64,000 nucleotides of DNA, taken from NCBI GenBank assembly GCA_003013855.2, contig PVNU02004120.1, positions 62,001 to 126,000 of the forward strand, read 5' to 3'. Within the stretch, counting starts at the first letter, position 1, and every line of letters starts with the position of its first letter. This stretch comes from Liriodendron chinense (Eukaryota; Streptophyta; Magnoliopsida; Magnoliales; Magnoliaceae). A program made the position numbers and the translations under genes. Below are positions 1 through 11,898 of this stretch, piece after piece. The notes under the pieces are model-generated. The model did no database searches. It had not been told where the DNA came from and was given only the letters and a program-made list of their open reading frames with translations.

Positions 1-364
1 TACATTACGTAGGCCCACCTTTGATATGGGTCATTCATCATGTGGGGCCCACCTTCACTATGGGTCATTCATCATGTGGGCCTTTTTCGAAGAAATTGTA
101 AAGAGAAGATAGGAGGGTAAGATGGGAATTACTTGAAAAGTTTAAGGGTAAACTTGTCCAAATATTAGTCCAAAATGTCTACCCGCTTAAGCCAAATAAG
201 CTCCGTTTCAAAAAGTAACCCCTCCCCTACTTATTAAATTGGAGCTTATTTGCTACTTTCTAAAAAAATAAGCACTTCATTAGACTTTTACGAAACGGTC
301 TAAAAGCTTATTTTTTTAGAAATAAGCCAATTAGTTCTTATTTGTAGAGATGCAAAACGCCCCC
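1..364. mobile_element. Right part of a minisatellite-bearing TIR element (copy A)
   Basis: The first ~80 bases are the end of a CATCATGTGGGGCCCACC minisatellite. The following A/T-rich part, with AATAAGC-type subterminal motifs, matches 50272-50520 of copy B. The end GCAAAACGCCCCC followed by TTA, read in reverse, resembles the left terminus of copy B (GGGCTTGTTTGACATCTCTAC at 48049, preceded by TAA). TTA/TAA next to a GGGC...GTTT end suggests the PIF/Harbinger class. The left end is outside the window. Confidence 0.55.
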
Positions 365-2810
365 TTAGTCTCGCTTGAAAGCTTACTGAGCGAGCTTTCC
401 AATGAGCCCAAGAACATGCAATTCAGACACCGTATGAACAAGATACCGCTTGTTTTAGTAGACAACTGTAAAGGGTGACGCAATTCCAACAATCCTTCTC
501 CAGGTACAACTCCTTAGTTGTGGACTTTTTTAATTGGCTATAAGAATTACGGTTTATTTCTATTGGCAATTAGTAAGTGAAATATTTTCTTATTGGTTGT
601 TTAGTTTTACGTTTTATTTTGATTAAATAATATCATGTGGAAGATTGTAATTAGTTGAATATTTAATGGAAGGCAACTCTCTACAGAGAGAGTACGTAGT
701 TTTTTGGTTTGAGAAAATTTCCAAAGACTATATTCTGCTAGCTTGAGCTTATCTCAGTCATTCTCAATCACTAAGTTGATAGATCAGTTTCGCTGATTAG
801 ATTTACGGAATTTTCTTGTTCCCAAGGTAGACAAACTGGCATGCTGATGATCTTTCGGCCCTTCCGTTGACAAAGTCTTCCCCGATTTACTGCTGACGTG
901 ATCACCGCATTGGAAGAAGCATACATCCAGAGTTCTTTATGCTGTAATCCAACAAGCCATCATTGAGACGACAAGTTCAGTTGCATTAGCTTCGAAGTCT
1001 CTAACCTCTAAATTTGGTGTTGAAGCATTCAGGAGTTTCTTACTGTAACGAGTTATGTAACATATTTTAATATTTTAACCGAACATCACATGGAGATAAC
1101 ATCTAGATTAAAATATCCGTTATTACAATCACATGTAGCACAAATGCCATATAATGAACAATGTACTCTTGTAAGTGTCCATGCACTTGAAGAGAGAGGG
1201 AGAGAGAGGAATCAAATAGGAAGTTAATCATGATTCAACACTCTAAAATGCAACAAGAAACAAAAAAAAGGGGAGGGGGGGGGGGGGGGTGATGGTTTAT
1301 CCATTTTTCCTGATTTTCGCCAAAACAGTCCAGACTGCTTCAATACATCAAATCCTTCAACAGCAACATTACATGCCATGACTTATGTTTGGTTATTAGG
1401 CCATTCCCTAGTGGTGGAGCTAGGGGGCTATCAACTACAAACTGCTGCCAAAAGAACCTCTTCCTTCACTCAAAACTTGTGTTTTGATCCCAAACTAAGC
1501 TAGATCTAGTTGAAAATGGGTTTTTAATCAACCTACCTTCAAATGAACAAAATAGGCAAAAAGAAGGGGAAATGTTGAAAAAAAAAAAAACAGAAAAAGG
1601 ACCCTTTTATGTATCCCATCCAAAAACCGATATGGCCCAGGTGTATTGGTACTGATGGATATGACCCAGGTGTATCCACCAATAATGGCCAATACAGCAT
1701 CCGATTTTTAAGCATGGTCGTTTGCCCTCGTGTCGAGTATCGATAACCAGATTTCATAATAAACTCAAACTTTTCAATGATGATAATTCTTTATGATGAT
1801 TTACATAAAAGTTCAGGCAGATCAAACCAGTAGATCTGTGAGACGAGTACAGGATCTCCCCTTCTTAGAAAGAGGTGCCCCACCCAATTGGCTACTAAAT
1901 GGCTCGCAACTTCCTGATGGCCACTTAAACATGGAAATTAATAGCCAAAAAGATAGGCTTCGATATATTTCAGTAGAAGAGCAACTTAAAGACGCCTTTC
2001 AAAAAAGGACACTTAAAAAAAACACTTTGAAGCAATGTTTTAAAACCAGACAGGATCGAATGATCACTGCTTTGGATCAGAACCCGCCACAAAAAAAGGG
2101 ACTGCATGACTAACGAACCTAGGTCAATTGTTGGTCAACGGTTTTATTATAGAACTCATAACAGCCAGATGGAGCTCAAACCCACAACCTTCACTTAAAA
2201 ACGAGACCTCCCATCTCTCGTGCCAGAAGCATTGTGTTCACTAATTCCTTTGATTTTTTTTTTTTTTTTTCGTATCTTTCAATCGTACTTCAAGTAGATG
2301 TCCGGGGCCAGAATGGTTGGACCAGTGATTGGACCAAACTGCCCACAAAAACAGATTGTCCAGTCCAATTTCGAGAATTTTGCTTCAGAGTATAACTAGA
2401 GAGGAAAAAAATTTCTCATGCAACAAATAAGTTCAGATTCAAGGGGTTTTAAAAGATTCCGAACCCAATCTTTTTAAAAAAATGTCGCACTCACGATACT
2501 GAAAAAGAGGTGCTACTGCTACCCTAGAATGCAATGTGCAAAAAGACATCATGTCATAAAATTCAACGTTTCAAGCAAGAACCAAAGCTATTGATATCAA
2601 TCATCAAGCAGCAAGACAGAAGTTGGTACAATGATATCTAATAAGATATCAGTGCATTCAAAAATGGAGTAGCAATATAATGACTTATTTAGAGGGACAA
2701 GTACCTAGGAGGAAGCTCTAGGTGCACAAATCATGAATATCAACATGAGCATGTGTCAGAGATAATTTTAAAGTGTTCTATGAAAACTCTTTAGATGTAA
2801 ATTGTAATCA
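365..2810. other. Intronic or downstream stretch without recognised features
   Basis: No exon, RNA gene or bounded element was recognised on either strand. It contains a G15 run at 1275-1289, a short GA-rich patch near 1190-1210, A/T runs near 1580 and 2255, and scattered short non-conserved ORFs. It probably belongs to intron 3 of the NERD-like gene. Confidence 0.4.
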
Positions 2811-3396
2811 AGGTATTCGATAACACTAACAGTGGCCGAAACGGCCGTTACAGCCTATTCTTCAAAATAAAATATAATAAAAATAAAAATAAGTTTTGCC
2901 CCAGTAATGGACTGTTATGGGTCCATTACGGGACATCTTTCTTTTTTCTTTTTCTTTTTTTTTGTTTTTTCTTTATTTTTTCTTTTTCTTTTTTCTTTTT
3001 TTTTTCTTTTTTTGAGAGATAAAAAACCAGTTTTTTTTTTCTTTCTTTTCTTTTTTCTTTTCTTTTGTCTTTTTTTTTCTAGTCCGCCCCTCTTGTTAGG
3101 ATCTCTGTTCTCTTTCGTTTGTATTCTTTTCTCGCTGTTGCAAGCTTTTTTAATAAAACCGTCATCTTTCAAAAAAAAATTTATATTAAAAGAAAAGGAA
3201 ACAAACAGGACACAGAAACGAAGGAACAAAACAGCCATTTTCTATAACGACCATTACGGGCTACTTTTGTTTTAACCGCCATTATGGGACCGTAACATGT
3301 AACAATTCCTAACAATATCATTACGGAATGGCTGTTACAGCCGTTACCATCATGTAATGGCCACTACAGCTGTTACATAACCATTTTTTAATACCT
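2811..3396. mobile_element. GGTATT...AATACC MITE, copy 1
   Basis: Ends AAGGTATTC... and ...TTTTTTAATACCTT, with the subterminal TAACGGCC/GGCCGTTA-rich sequence shared with 10923-11224 and 11710-11878. The centre has been enlarged by a long pyrimidine tract (about 2938-3078) and a LINE-like 3' end. No clear TSD was found. Boundaries are approximate. Confidence 0.5.
3080..3179 (+). mobile_element. Possible LINE 3' end
   Basis: GCTTTTTTAATAAAA, a short spacer, then CTTTCAAAAAAAAA resembles the polyadenylated 3' ends of the other L1-type relics in this window (compare 4130-4190). No coding part is preserved. Confidence 0.3.
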
Positions 3397-3714
3397 TGGA
3401 TGTAATTAACTAGGTACTTTGGATTTGGAAACTGCGCCACACCCTGTATACTTTTTCTACCAAAAAATAGGCCATAACCAAGCAATGTGCTCCTTTTGTA
3501 CGATATCATCCTAGTTTCAGCAGCCCAACCTCAATCTTACAACTCACAATTCTGCCAACTTGTTAGACCCACCCCTAGAGAGTAGGGGGGAAATGAAAGG
3601 TGGAAAGTAGAAATCTGTAACTCTTGAGAAATTTTGCAGAGGTTCATGAAGTGCAATCCAAAAACAAACTACATCCAGGAACAAATTTTTAACACTTCAT
3701 CAAATTGCACAAGA
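3397..3714. other. Stretch without recognised features
   Basis: Nothing supportable seen between the MITE and the LINE relic. Confidence 0.3.
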
Positions 3715-4190
3715 ACAAAAACATATGGTGTCGAAGGTGGCGGCGGAAAAGACTTCAACCCCCTTTGGTGTCTGGCTGTTTCGGTGACTCTCTGGGCTAT
3801 TTGGAGAGAAAGGAACGGCCGCTGCTTTCAGGATCTCTCCTCTCCTTCATCCAGGGTGTCGGTTTTCATCCTTCACGAGGTGGGAGACGGGTCACATAGT
3901 CTTCACCTTTGGATCATAGCATTATTTCCTCTCCTTGGCTTGTAATGGTCTGGCTGTTATCTTCAGCCTTGGGTTTGTCTTCCGCTCAAGTTGTATAGTT
4001 GGTTAGTTTTTGTATGTTCTTTGTTTCCTTTGTCCTGTTTTTCTTTCGTTGTTTGTCTTGAGTTGTATAATTGGCTTTTGTTGTTTTGTTTTGTTTTTGC
4101 CTTGTTTTCTTCTTTTCTGGGGTTGCCTTTGGCTCCCTTTTAATAAAGTTCAATCTTCAAAAAATTAAAAAAAAAAAAAAAAAAAAAAAC
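3715..4190 (+). mobile_element. L1-type LINE 3' relic with poly(A) tail
   Basis: A short frame reads SVTLWAIWRERNGRCF, the signature of the C-terminal zf-RVT region of plant L1-type LINEs. A T-rich 3' untranslated part with AATAAA follows, and the relic ends in an A-rich tail at 4166-4189. It is strongly 5'-truncated, with no reverse transcriptase domain. Plus strand, hence antisense to the host gene. Confidence 0.7.
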
Positions 4191-5161
4191 CATGACAAAA
4201 ACATATGAACTAGCATAAAGAATGGTATCATGTTGCATTGGATGGCAAATGTACCAAACAATGGGTCAGCTTGTGCTGAGACTGAGTGGTTCAACAAAGG
4301 ATTGATTTTTCTTAGCTACTGAATGATGGGAGAGGGCTGTAGGGGGCAAACCCCAAATATGGTACACAGTTACAAATGGCAGACAATGGTCTTAAGATGC
4401 CATCAAGCAGCAATAAAAAAGAGTGACTGCTGATGGTGCCTCATTTACGGTTTGTGTAGCTACATTTGGGTCACAGGGGGGTGGATGAAATTAGCTTCTG
4501 ACTTTGGATTTTCTTTTTTCTTTTTTGAACTTTAGCTTCTGACTTTGGATGGTTTGGATCCCTGGAGAGAGAATCATACTAGAAACAGGGGCACTAGCAA
4601 GCTGAGAAGATGTGGCCTTGGTACAGAGATGAATTAATGAATCAACAGTCACAAGATGTTTGTACACCTCAATAAGTCGTCATTAGCTAATAATCTCAAT
4701 ATTAAAAAATCATCATCAGATAATCCCTCCCTCAACGCTTTCTTGTCACAACAAGACTGTTTGTCCACATCAATAGTCAGAAGAAGTTTGTCCATAAAAG
4801 AAAGGTCATCATATTTGTAACTGATCAAATAAAGAAATTAACCCCAGTGAAGCCAATACAATTGGAAACAAATATGAGCAGAGAGAGGGAGAGGGAGAGG
4901 GAGAGGGAGAGAGGGAGAGAGAGAGAGAGAGAGCTGCTTGAATCATTTTTAAACAGTCTCATATAAGAAGGGTGGGAAAAATAGGAAGTTGTAATTTGTG
5001 AAAGCTACAAGTCAACAACTAGAACATCAAAAGATTAATTCTTGATATGCAAATACATAAACCCCTGTCATGAGCAACTTGTTTCTATAACACATCCAGA
5101 CGAATAAAGGCAACATCCTGATAAAAGCAAGAAAGTCTATGAGAGACAGAGGAAGGCGTAC
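4191..5161. other. Intron 3 stretch with a GA microsatellite
   Basis: No further exon recognised. The main feature is a (GA)n/(GGGAGA)n microsatellite at about 4874-4933. Confidence 0.45.
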
Positions 5162-5349
5162 CATTCCATTGTTTGTCTGCCCATTTTGCTCTATCAGCAT
5201 TACAGTTCTCATACATGTTTCACACAGGCCTTTGTTTCCTCTAACACATAAAAATCCAGCTTCTTTCATGCAACCCTTGCACAAGGAATATGTACAAGTA
5301 TAGCACATATACTGGGCAGCCCTTTCACATTTGCTGCATATATGCCAAC
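5162..5349 (-). CDS. NERD: NERD-like protein, exon 3 (second half of the extended PHD finger)
   Basis: Exon of 188 bases. Minus strand: acceptor TTTCAG ends at 5350 and donor GTACGCC begins at 5161. With the last base of exon 2 it encodes GWHICSKCERAAQYMCYTC, then a SLCKGC segment, a CVRGNKGLCETC segment and MRTVMLIEQNG. These are the paired-cysteine zinc ligands typical of the extended PHD region in this family. No stop codon interrupts it, and it ends in phase 0. The family continues with SWIB, Plus-3, GYF and CCCH parts; none was recognised in 1-5161, so the gene presumably continues beyond the left end of the window. Confidence 0.88.
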
Positions 5350-5359
5350 CTGAAATGCA

Positions 5360-6235
5360 TGGCAAACACAATACAAGAGTTGTCATATCAAACTGCCACG
5401 AAGAAATATCTTGTTAACAAAGATGCAATCAAGAAATGAAGACTAAAACTGCCATCATTTTGGTGAAAGCAAAGGAAAGCACATAAAAAGTAAAAGCAAG
5501 ACATCATTTAACAGATTTTGCACATGTAAAAGCAAGGCATCATTTAACAGATTTTGCACACTTCATTAGGTCATTCTAAAGCATCAAAAATAACAAAAAT
5601 TACGAAAGAAATGGACGCTACGAATCAGAAGCGTTAACATTTTAATACAGGACAACAAAATGAAAGCAAACATCTTACAAACAACAAGCCTTGGCAACAC
5701 AGTCTCCTGAGGTGTCCAGTTTAATGAGCTCCAATTTTGAAATGATCAACTAGGTTGTAGAAATATTCCAAAATGGAAGATCATATTATCAATGTGGTCA
5801 TCCATTTATGTCAACTTCGGCACAACATGTTCCAATAGTCCTTCAACCACTACCAAAAGGAATATCAACCCCCAGACCTCAACCCTATTATCAACATGAT
5901 CGGACCCATGCATTCCAAAAATATACCAATGATTTTTATTGTAATGGTAATGAAGATACCATTCAATAAGAACAAATTTTCATCCTTCCCATCACAACCT
6001 ATACCTTACTTGTAAATTGATCATAAATTGCTCAAGCATTGGCAGAATCACATGCATGGTTTTTCCAATAGAATGCCCACAGCTTCCAGCTTTGACTTGT
6101 ACCGTAGGAATCCAAGCTTGATGAGTTTTCTCCCAACTTTGTTCTTTGCATCGCCACTTTGAAAGGCACAGATTTGGACCTTTTGACTGACGAGATATGG
6201 AAACATATAATATCAATCTATCCACGAAACATACA
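5360..6235. other. Intron 2 stretch without recognised features
   Basis: No bounded element. A 33-base segment with AAAGCAAG and CATCATTTAACAG is duplicated in tandem near 5489-5560. Otherwise nothing supportable is seen. Confidence 0.35.
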
Positions 6236-6239
6236 CATT

Positions 6240-6790
6240 TGTGTAAGTTCTTTTTTATTTTATGAATAACAATAAAAGAGGAAAAAGAAAGCAACAAACA
6301 AGGAAAGGATCCCAAATACAAAAACTCAACAATCCTTAAAAAAGGCTAGGCCCAGGGGCAGCCACAATACCCCAGCAACCTGTTGATGAAAACAAATTGT
6401 ATGACCTCGAACCAAAACCCTAGCCACAACAAGAATGTCCTCCTTTGACATTCCTTCACACTCTTCGCACAGAGTAGTTCACCCCATAATATTCCTTCTA
6501 ATCTTAGCCACAACATCTTGAGCAGTTAGCTCATTGTTCTTTGAAAATTCACCTATATATCTCCTTCCAAAGGCCCCATAAAATTGCAAGAACTTCACAC
6601 ATCTCCCAGAAAGGTCCACCACTCCTCCCAGGTTATGTCTGCCTCTGATCCGTCAATCACCCACCAAAATCCAACAAGGTTGAAATCTACACCTTCCTTG
6701 TCTACAGTTAACAAAGTGGTGGCCTACCAAATCCACCTTTGCTTTGCACATGAAACACACTTTGGGTAGGGGGAGATCCTAGCATTGAAG
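6240..6790 (-). mobile_element. L1-type LINE 3' relic
   Basis: The minus strand encodes a broken zf-RVT domain: a CFMCKAKVDLVGHHFVNC zinc-binding pattern, then ILWGLWK and a VVAKIRRNI segment. The 3' untranslated part ends in an A-rich tail (T-rich on the plus strand at 6249-6262). Several stops and frame changes are present. No reverse transcriptase part remains. Confidence 0.5.
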
Positions 6791-6931
6791 ATGCTCCAAC
6801 GTAAAAAGTCATCAGCCACAGATCAAAATAAAAAAATAAAAAGCAGCTTACTCAAAGAGAAGATAGAATCACCTAAACACACATATAAGGCAAGGAAATT
6901 TTGATAATTCTAGTGAGGATCTCTTAGGATC

Positions 6932-7080
6932 ATGGTTTGAAAATGTCTAATAGGACTCGGTATCGTCCAAATGCATTGGTTTCAGTCGGATGCCTAGAAC
7001 GCTAAAAAACAGGTGACTCAGTCCCGACTCATCCAGTATCAGGATGAGTAGCACCAATTTGGGACCAAGTCCATGTACAG
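6932..7080. mobile_element. Left-end fragment related to the hAT-like element at 10025
   Basis: CTTAGGATCATGGTTTGAAAA followed by CTCGGT/GACTCAGTC-rich sequence parallels the left end and interior of 10025-10733. No matching right terminus is present; the copia relic begins soon after. Confidence 0.4.
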
Positions 7081-7548
7081 TAAACGCGTAAACACACATG
7101 GGGTTCGTGTGTGTGGATAAGGTGTACAGCTGCACATGGTGTGGAATGTGAGTAAACTACACGCAGTATACTGTGTATAAATAAATTTCAATACCAATGA
7201 GAAAAATATTGTCTTTTTTTAATTATTATGGTATCAGAGAAGAGAGATCTAGGCCTTTGATGCTACGTCTTTCTCATCTCAGTCTCAATCCAGTTCTGTT
7301 TTATCAATCCGGTCGTCCACCATTGTTGTTGCAATCATGTAATTGTCCACCGTTACTGTTGCAATCCCATCCAGATCCGAAACATTGTCGTCCACGATCA
7401 TCTTCATCACCTGGCACTGCAACCCTACCATTGTCCACCACTGATACCGTGTAGATCCGCATTATCCACCTTGCCCGTATCTGCCACAACCACCAAAATC
7501 CACCAACATTGTTGCCACAGTTATCAACTGCTGCTGCCACTATTACAC

Positions 7549-8357
7549 ACCATTGCTACTGCCACAACAAAAATCTACCACCACCCTGTCTAGATCTGAT
7601 GCTACCACTGCTGCCACCACCATTACACACCTTTGCTACTGCCACAACAAAAATCTACCACCACCCTGTCTAGATCTGATGCTACCACCATTTTTTACTC
7701 CGCTTTCCAGCCAAGCATCAATGTGCTGCCCTTCTGATTCCAATAGTGGATCTTTAGATCTACTCATCTCTGATCACAGATATTCATTGCTGCCCTTTGG
7801 GTCTCAGATTTGTAATCGCTTCAATGACATTAATCGGATCTGCCTTGTTATCCTACTGGATTTCCAGCAGTTGTGTCAACTTGTGGATCGATCATCATCA
7901 ATCTGGGTCGGGTGCAGTCTGCCTAGACCAATTTGCCCCCCTGGTTCATGATCAGTCTTGCCATTACCATGAAGACCCGTGTGTCATTCTGCATTGGCTT
8001 CAGATCTGTTTTCTACAGCATTAATCTTCCCATTTCTGTGTCTAAAACAGATATACATCATTAATCAGCACCAATATCAGCATCACCGATTCCCACTCAG
8101 TTTCATGTCATAAAGCTGCTTCCATCTTCATTGTTGATTTCTTTTTTTTTCTTACTTCAGGATTCCATATCCATCAAATCCAATGGTATTGGCTTCAGAA
8201 CCATGCGTCATTCTGTATTGGCTTCAGATCTGTTTTCTAAAACAGATCTACACCATTAATCAGCACCAATATCATCATCACCGATTTCCGCTCTGTTTCG
8301 TGTCATAAAGCTGCTTCCATCTTCATTGTTGATTTCTTTTCTTTTTTTCTTACTTCA
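7549..8357. repeat. Tandem duplications in the copia leader
   Basis: A ~80-bp unit starting GCTACTGCCACAACAAAAA occurs at about 7553 and again at 7636. A second, ~195-224 bp unit (GTCATTCTG...TTGTTGATTTC) occurs at about 7983-8143 and 8207-8340, and includes a copy of the codons just after the gag start. A/C-rich CCACCA stretches dominate the leader. Confidence 0.6.
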
Positions 8358-8376
8358 AGATTTGAGCTTTTATGGT

Positions 8377-9080
8377 ATGGAGAAGATTGAAACCATATCC
8401 ATCAAATCCAATGGTAAGAGCTATGCTCTGTGGGAGTTCCAAAATCACATTTTTGTCTAAGGAAATAATCTATGGGGTGTGGTTTATGGTACTATCGACA
8501 TACCCACTGATGTTAAGAAACTTAGGGTTTGGAAACTAAAAATGGGAAATAAACATGGTTTCTAAACTCTGTAGAACCCATGATTGCTTTTAGTCAACAT
8601 CCCCACAGAACATCACAACAAATACGGAATTATCTCAGCAAAATCTATCAACAGACTAATGATGTTGAGCGATCTCAGATTGTGCGTGAAATTGCAGTTA
8701 TTGTCAAGTATATTCAGTCCTACTACGTGGACTTTATCAATCTTTCCACTAAACAATGCTCTACGAATATGCATCTAATCTCTAGATTCTCTACTGATGC
8801 CTTTCATGATGGGATGAAATTTCAAGAGAAGCAGACAGTAATGTAGTCTCTAATGAGACCTCACCCAGAGTATGAAATTGCAAGGGGTAACATCCTTAAG
8901 GGTGGGACTACCCCTGATATGGATATTGTACTGTCTGATCTAGTTAATGAGGAAAATCAATTATAGGCACAGGCTAACATCAATGTCTCCTCCACGAATT
9001 CTGTTGCAGCATTCTTTACACTACCGGGGGGAGTAAATGACAAATTCAGGGATCTTAGCAAAGTCCAATTTTTTTAGAAA
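8377..9080 (+). pseudogene. Copia gag, degenerate
   Basis: Starts MEKIETISIKSNGKSYALWE, the usual N-terminus of plant copia Gag, and stops at 8457. Later frames preserve YLSKIYQQTNDVERSQI and a leucine-rich SDLVNEE segment typical of the Gag/UBN2 domain, with stops and shifts between them. The zinc knuckle is missing. Confidence 0.6.
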
Positions 9081-10016
9081 GGTACTGAATAATGGTAACA
9101 GTGGCCATATGATATGAGCGCACCATAGAATCCACTGTTATGCTCCTTGGATTGACATCAACTCCATTTTCTCCTCAAAAGACCTCGAAATTTAAAAATT
9201 AAAAAAAAAATGAAAAAAAAGACCTCAAAAATCACTAGGAATGAGGGTTAGAACGTTAAAACAACCATAAACCATGACGGAATGAATGAAATAGTGAGAA
9301 TAGATGGCAAATGAGAGGAGTAAGCCTGAGAGGGCTAGGGGCAGAGAGTTGTGATTAAATCCTTCATTCAGTCATTTTAGTTAGGTCAAGTCGAGTTGTC
9401 ATGTTAGGTCAGTGTCCTAATCTTGCCACTAGGGATTTTTTTTTATTATTATTGAAATCCAACTAGAGCCTTTTCTAATCTGGCACTGAGCTTCATATCT
9501 TCCATACCTTCCACTAAGAGGGACACACTTATTGCCTTGACTTACTAAACTCACCGCCTTCCCGTAACTCACTACAAGAAGAGTTCCCCCTGAGGAGAGA
9601 TTTCTCCTTGATAGACCAAGCCAAAAGATAGATCTCATCACAGCATTTGCTTTTCCTAAACTATCTAAACTGACAAGCAAAGCTGAAGGAAGGAATTCTC
9701 TGATCCAAAACACTGGACCTGCTTAACGCACTAACATTGAGTTCCAACTTAAAAGCTCTATGAAGCCAAAAACAAAAAGACAAAGTGCATCATTCTCAGT
9801 ACAGTTGGAAGTTATTCGCCTTCTATAAATGGGTTGAGTGTACTATTGTCTATAAGTACATTAGCTAAGTATGATGATGTTCGTCTGTTGCATTTGATGG
9901 AGCAGGTCTTGATGCAAATCGATACATTATTAAGGCAAGAGTCCCTCCATATCAAATCTTGAAATGCGAAGTCCACAAAAATCTTAACCGATATCACGAT
10001 TTTGGGGAGAAGGATC
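9081..10016. other. Intron 2 stretch without recognised features
   Basis: A-rich runs near 9195-9225 and a short T-run at 9437. A 94-codon minus-strand ORF at 9429-9713 shows no recognisable domain. Confidence 0.3.
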
Positions 10017-10024
10017 CCTTAGGA

Positions 10025-10733
10025 TAATGGTTTGGAAAAATTGTCCAATACAACATGGAAGGATTCAATATGATTATGGTTTCAAAAATCATCTATTACA
10101 ATTCATATCATCTTAGTCGTATGGGTTTCAGTCAAACCTGGTCCAAGTTTGAAACCCGTATGCTAGAAACAGGCAACTCGGCCTCAACTCGGTCTAACTT
10201 TCAATATGGTACAAGTCACACTGACTCGGGACCGAGTCCAGATAAGTCACAACGAATCTGACTCGCGATACACAAAAGAGAAGAATTTCTTCATTGTGTT
10301 CTTGTGTGGGGTCATTGTTACCCTGTTTTACTCATGATGAAATTGGAAACCAAGCCAAGCAATGAAGATGCATAAGAGAAGAAAAGGCAGCAGTTGGCAG
10401 CAGTTGTCGAAGAAAAAGTTGTGCAGCAGCAGCAGCAGCAGCTACATACTGTAGCAATGGTAGCAAATTGCAACAGCAACTGCAGCAGCAAGAGCAATTG
10501 AAGACTATAATAGCTACGGATTGCAGTAGCAGCAACGGCCCCCTCCATCAATCTCTCTCAACGGCCCCCTATTTCAACACAACTCTCTCTCTCTCTGTGT
10601 TTTATTTCTCTAATTTTAGATTATTTTCAAATAATTCTGTGTTTCAATGAGGCAACTGGTCAGAAACCAACCTAGTCATACCAGGTCCCAAACCAAACAA
10701 GTCATACATCAAAACTGATATTTTAAACCATTA
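10025..10733. mobile_element. hAT-like non-autonomous element with CAG-rich centre
   Basis: Termini TAATGGTTT...AAACCATTA are flanked by CCTTAGGA (10017-10024) and ACTTAGGA (10734-10741), an 8-bp target duplication with one mismatch. The size is 709 bp. The interior has GACTCGG/CTCGGT-rich sequence and a (GCA)n stretch at 10424-10443 within a CAG-rich segment. It has no transposase. A related left end lies at 6932. Confidence 0.6.
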
Positions 10734-10922
10734 ACTTAGGATTCCACGCCATATTCTTTGATTCCCGCATCTCTCTCCAAACAAACGCTGGCCAATAGCC
10801 GCATTAGATCTTCTAATTCCTCAATCTCCTCATCCACTAGTTTAATGATATTCCATGTGATTATCCCTCTAGGGATCTCATAGCAATATTTGATACTCTC
10901 TCATTTCTTTGATGCAACCCAA

Positions 10923-11224
10923 GGTATTACAATTACGGTGACCATAACAGCAAGCCTTATGGCTGTTACGATACGGGCTGCAACAGCCATTGCAACATTA
11001 TAATGGTCAATTTTGTTTCAAAGGAAGAAAATGTATCAGTTCAAAACAGTTATGGGCCCATATTGGCCCGTTATGAGCACATAATAAATGTTATAGCCAT
11101 TATCAGGCCCATTACAGTCCCCCCTTCTTTTTTTCAAAATGGCCGTTACGGCCCTATATTGCGTAACGACTCCCACCGTTACTATTACATAACGATTGTT
11201 ACTACGTAACCGTTTTTTAATACC
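10923..11224. mobile_element. GGTATT...AATACC MITE, copy 2
   Basis: Ends GGTATTACAATTACGG and CCGTTTTTTAATACC. The interior is dense in alternating TAACGG/CCGTTA and GGCCGTTACGGCC motifs on both strands. Size 302 bp. TSD not resolved. Confidence 0.55.
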
Positions 11225-11709
11225 ATGATCCGTTCCTTCAAGGCCAAACCTACGTCATTAGAAGTGTCTTCCAACTTGCAAATATTCCTACATACCAAAG
11301 TTTTGAACCATCTACAACCTCATCCTTGGATTCCACGTACCAAATTCCCATATTTCCTATGAATAACTTCTCCTAAGAACATTTGGTTCTTGACAATCTC
11401 CATCATCACTTTGTAAACAAGGCCATGTTCCTCACTTCCTCTCCTTCAACATTCTAATACCCAGGGCACCCCTCAATTTCAGCTTTATGAGCATCTTGAC
11501 ATTGGATTTCAAATGTACGTAGCAACTATCAGATCCATAGACATAATACATCAGTACCATGCTAGGAAATGCTAGCTTCGACTGGCTTGTAGTGGTAAAG
11601 TCAAGTCAGTGTCATTAAAGGGGGTCATTAAAGGGGCTAAGAGCACCCCAGGCGCACATGCCTCTAAAGCACCCAAAATGCCTAGGCATGTCTAGATGCC
11701 AAGGAATTC
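11225..11709. other. Stretch without recognised features
   Basis: Nothing supportable seen between the two GGTATT MITEs. Confidence 0.3.
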
Positions 11710-11878
11710 AATACCAGTAACATAATGGCCACTGTCATTATCGTTACGATACGAGCAGTAATGGCCATTACGGCCAATTAAAGTAAAAAACTATAACGGT
11801 CCCAAAACGCTTAACGATGCCCACGGTTACCTCTATGTAATGGTTGTTATGCCTATTACGCAACCGTTTTTTAATACC
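11710..11878. mobile_element. GGTATT...AATACC MITE, copy 3 (partial)
   Basis: The right end CAACCGTTTTTTAATACC and the GGCCATTACGGCC interior match copies 1 and 2. The left end is not the inverse terminus, so this is a fragment of about 170 bp. Confidence 0.5.
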
Positions 11879-11898
11879 ATGTTATGTGCACGCTTTGG

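Larger units (their letters stand above)
7100..9080 (+). mobile_element. Ty1/copia retrotransposon relic: LTR end, PBS, leader, gag
   Basis: A TATA-like TATAAATA (7176-7183) lies in the remnant of a 5' LTR. TGGTATCAGAG at 7229-7239 is a primer binding site for initiator tRNA-Met. A long leader with internal duplications follows, then a decayed gag. No protease, integrase or reverse transcriptase and no 3' LTR were found, so the element is truncated. Plus strand, antisense to the host gene. Confidence 0.65.

Noticed and set aside
2907..3275. 122-codon Phe/Leu-rich ORF and its Lys-rich antisense
   Set aside because: Pure product of the pyrimidine tract at 2938-3078.
1..5161. Further NERD-like exons (SWIB, Plus-3)
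   Set aside because: I looked for the segment that normally follows the PHD region on the minus strand and could not find it; absence by eye is not proof.
9429..9713. 94-codon minus-strand ORF in intron 2
   Set aside because: No recognisable domain, T-run at its end, no splice context; treated as chance.
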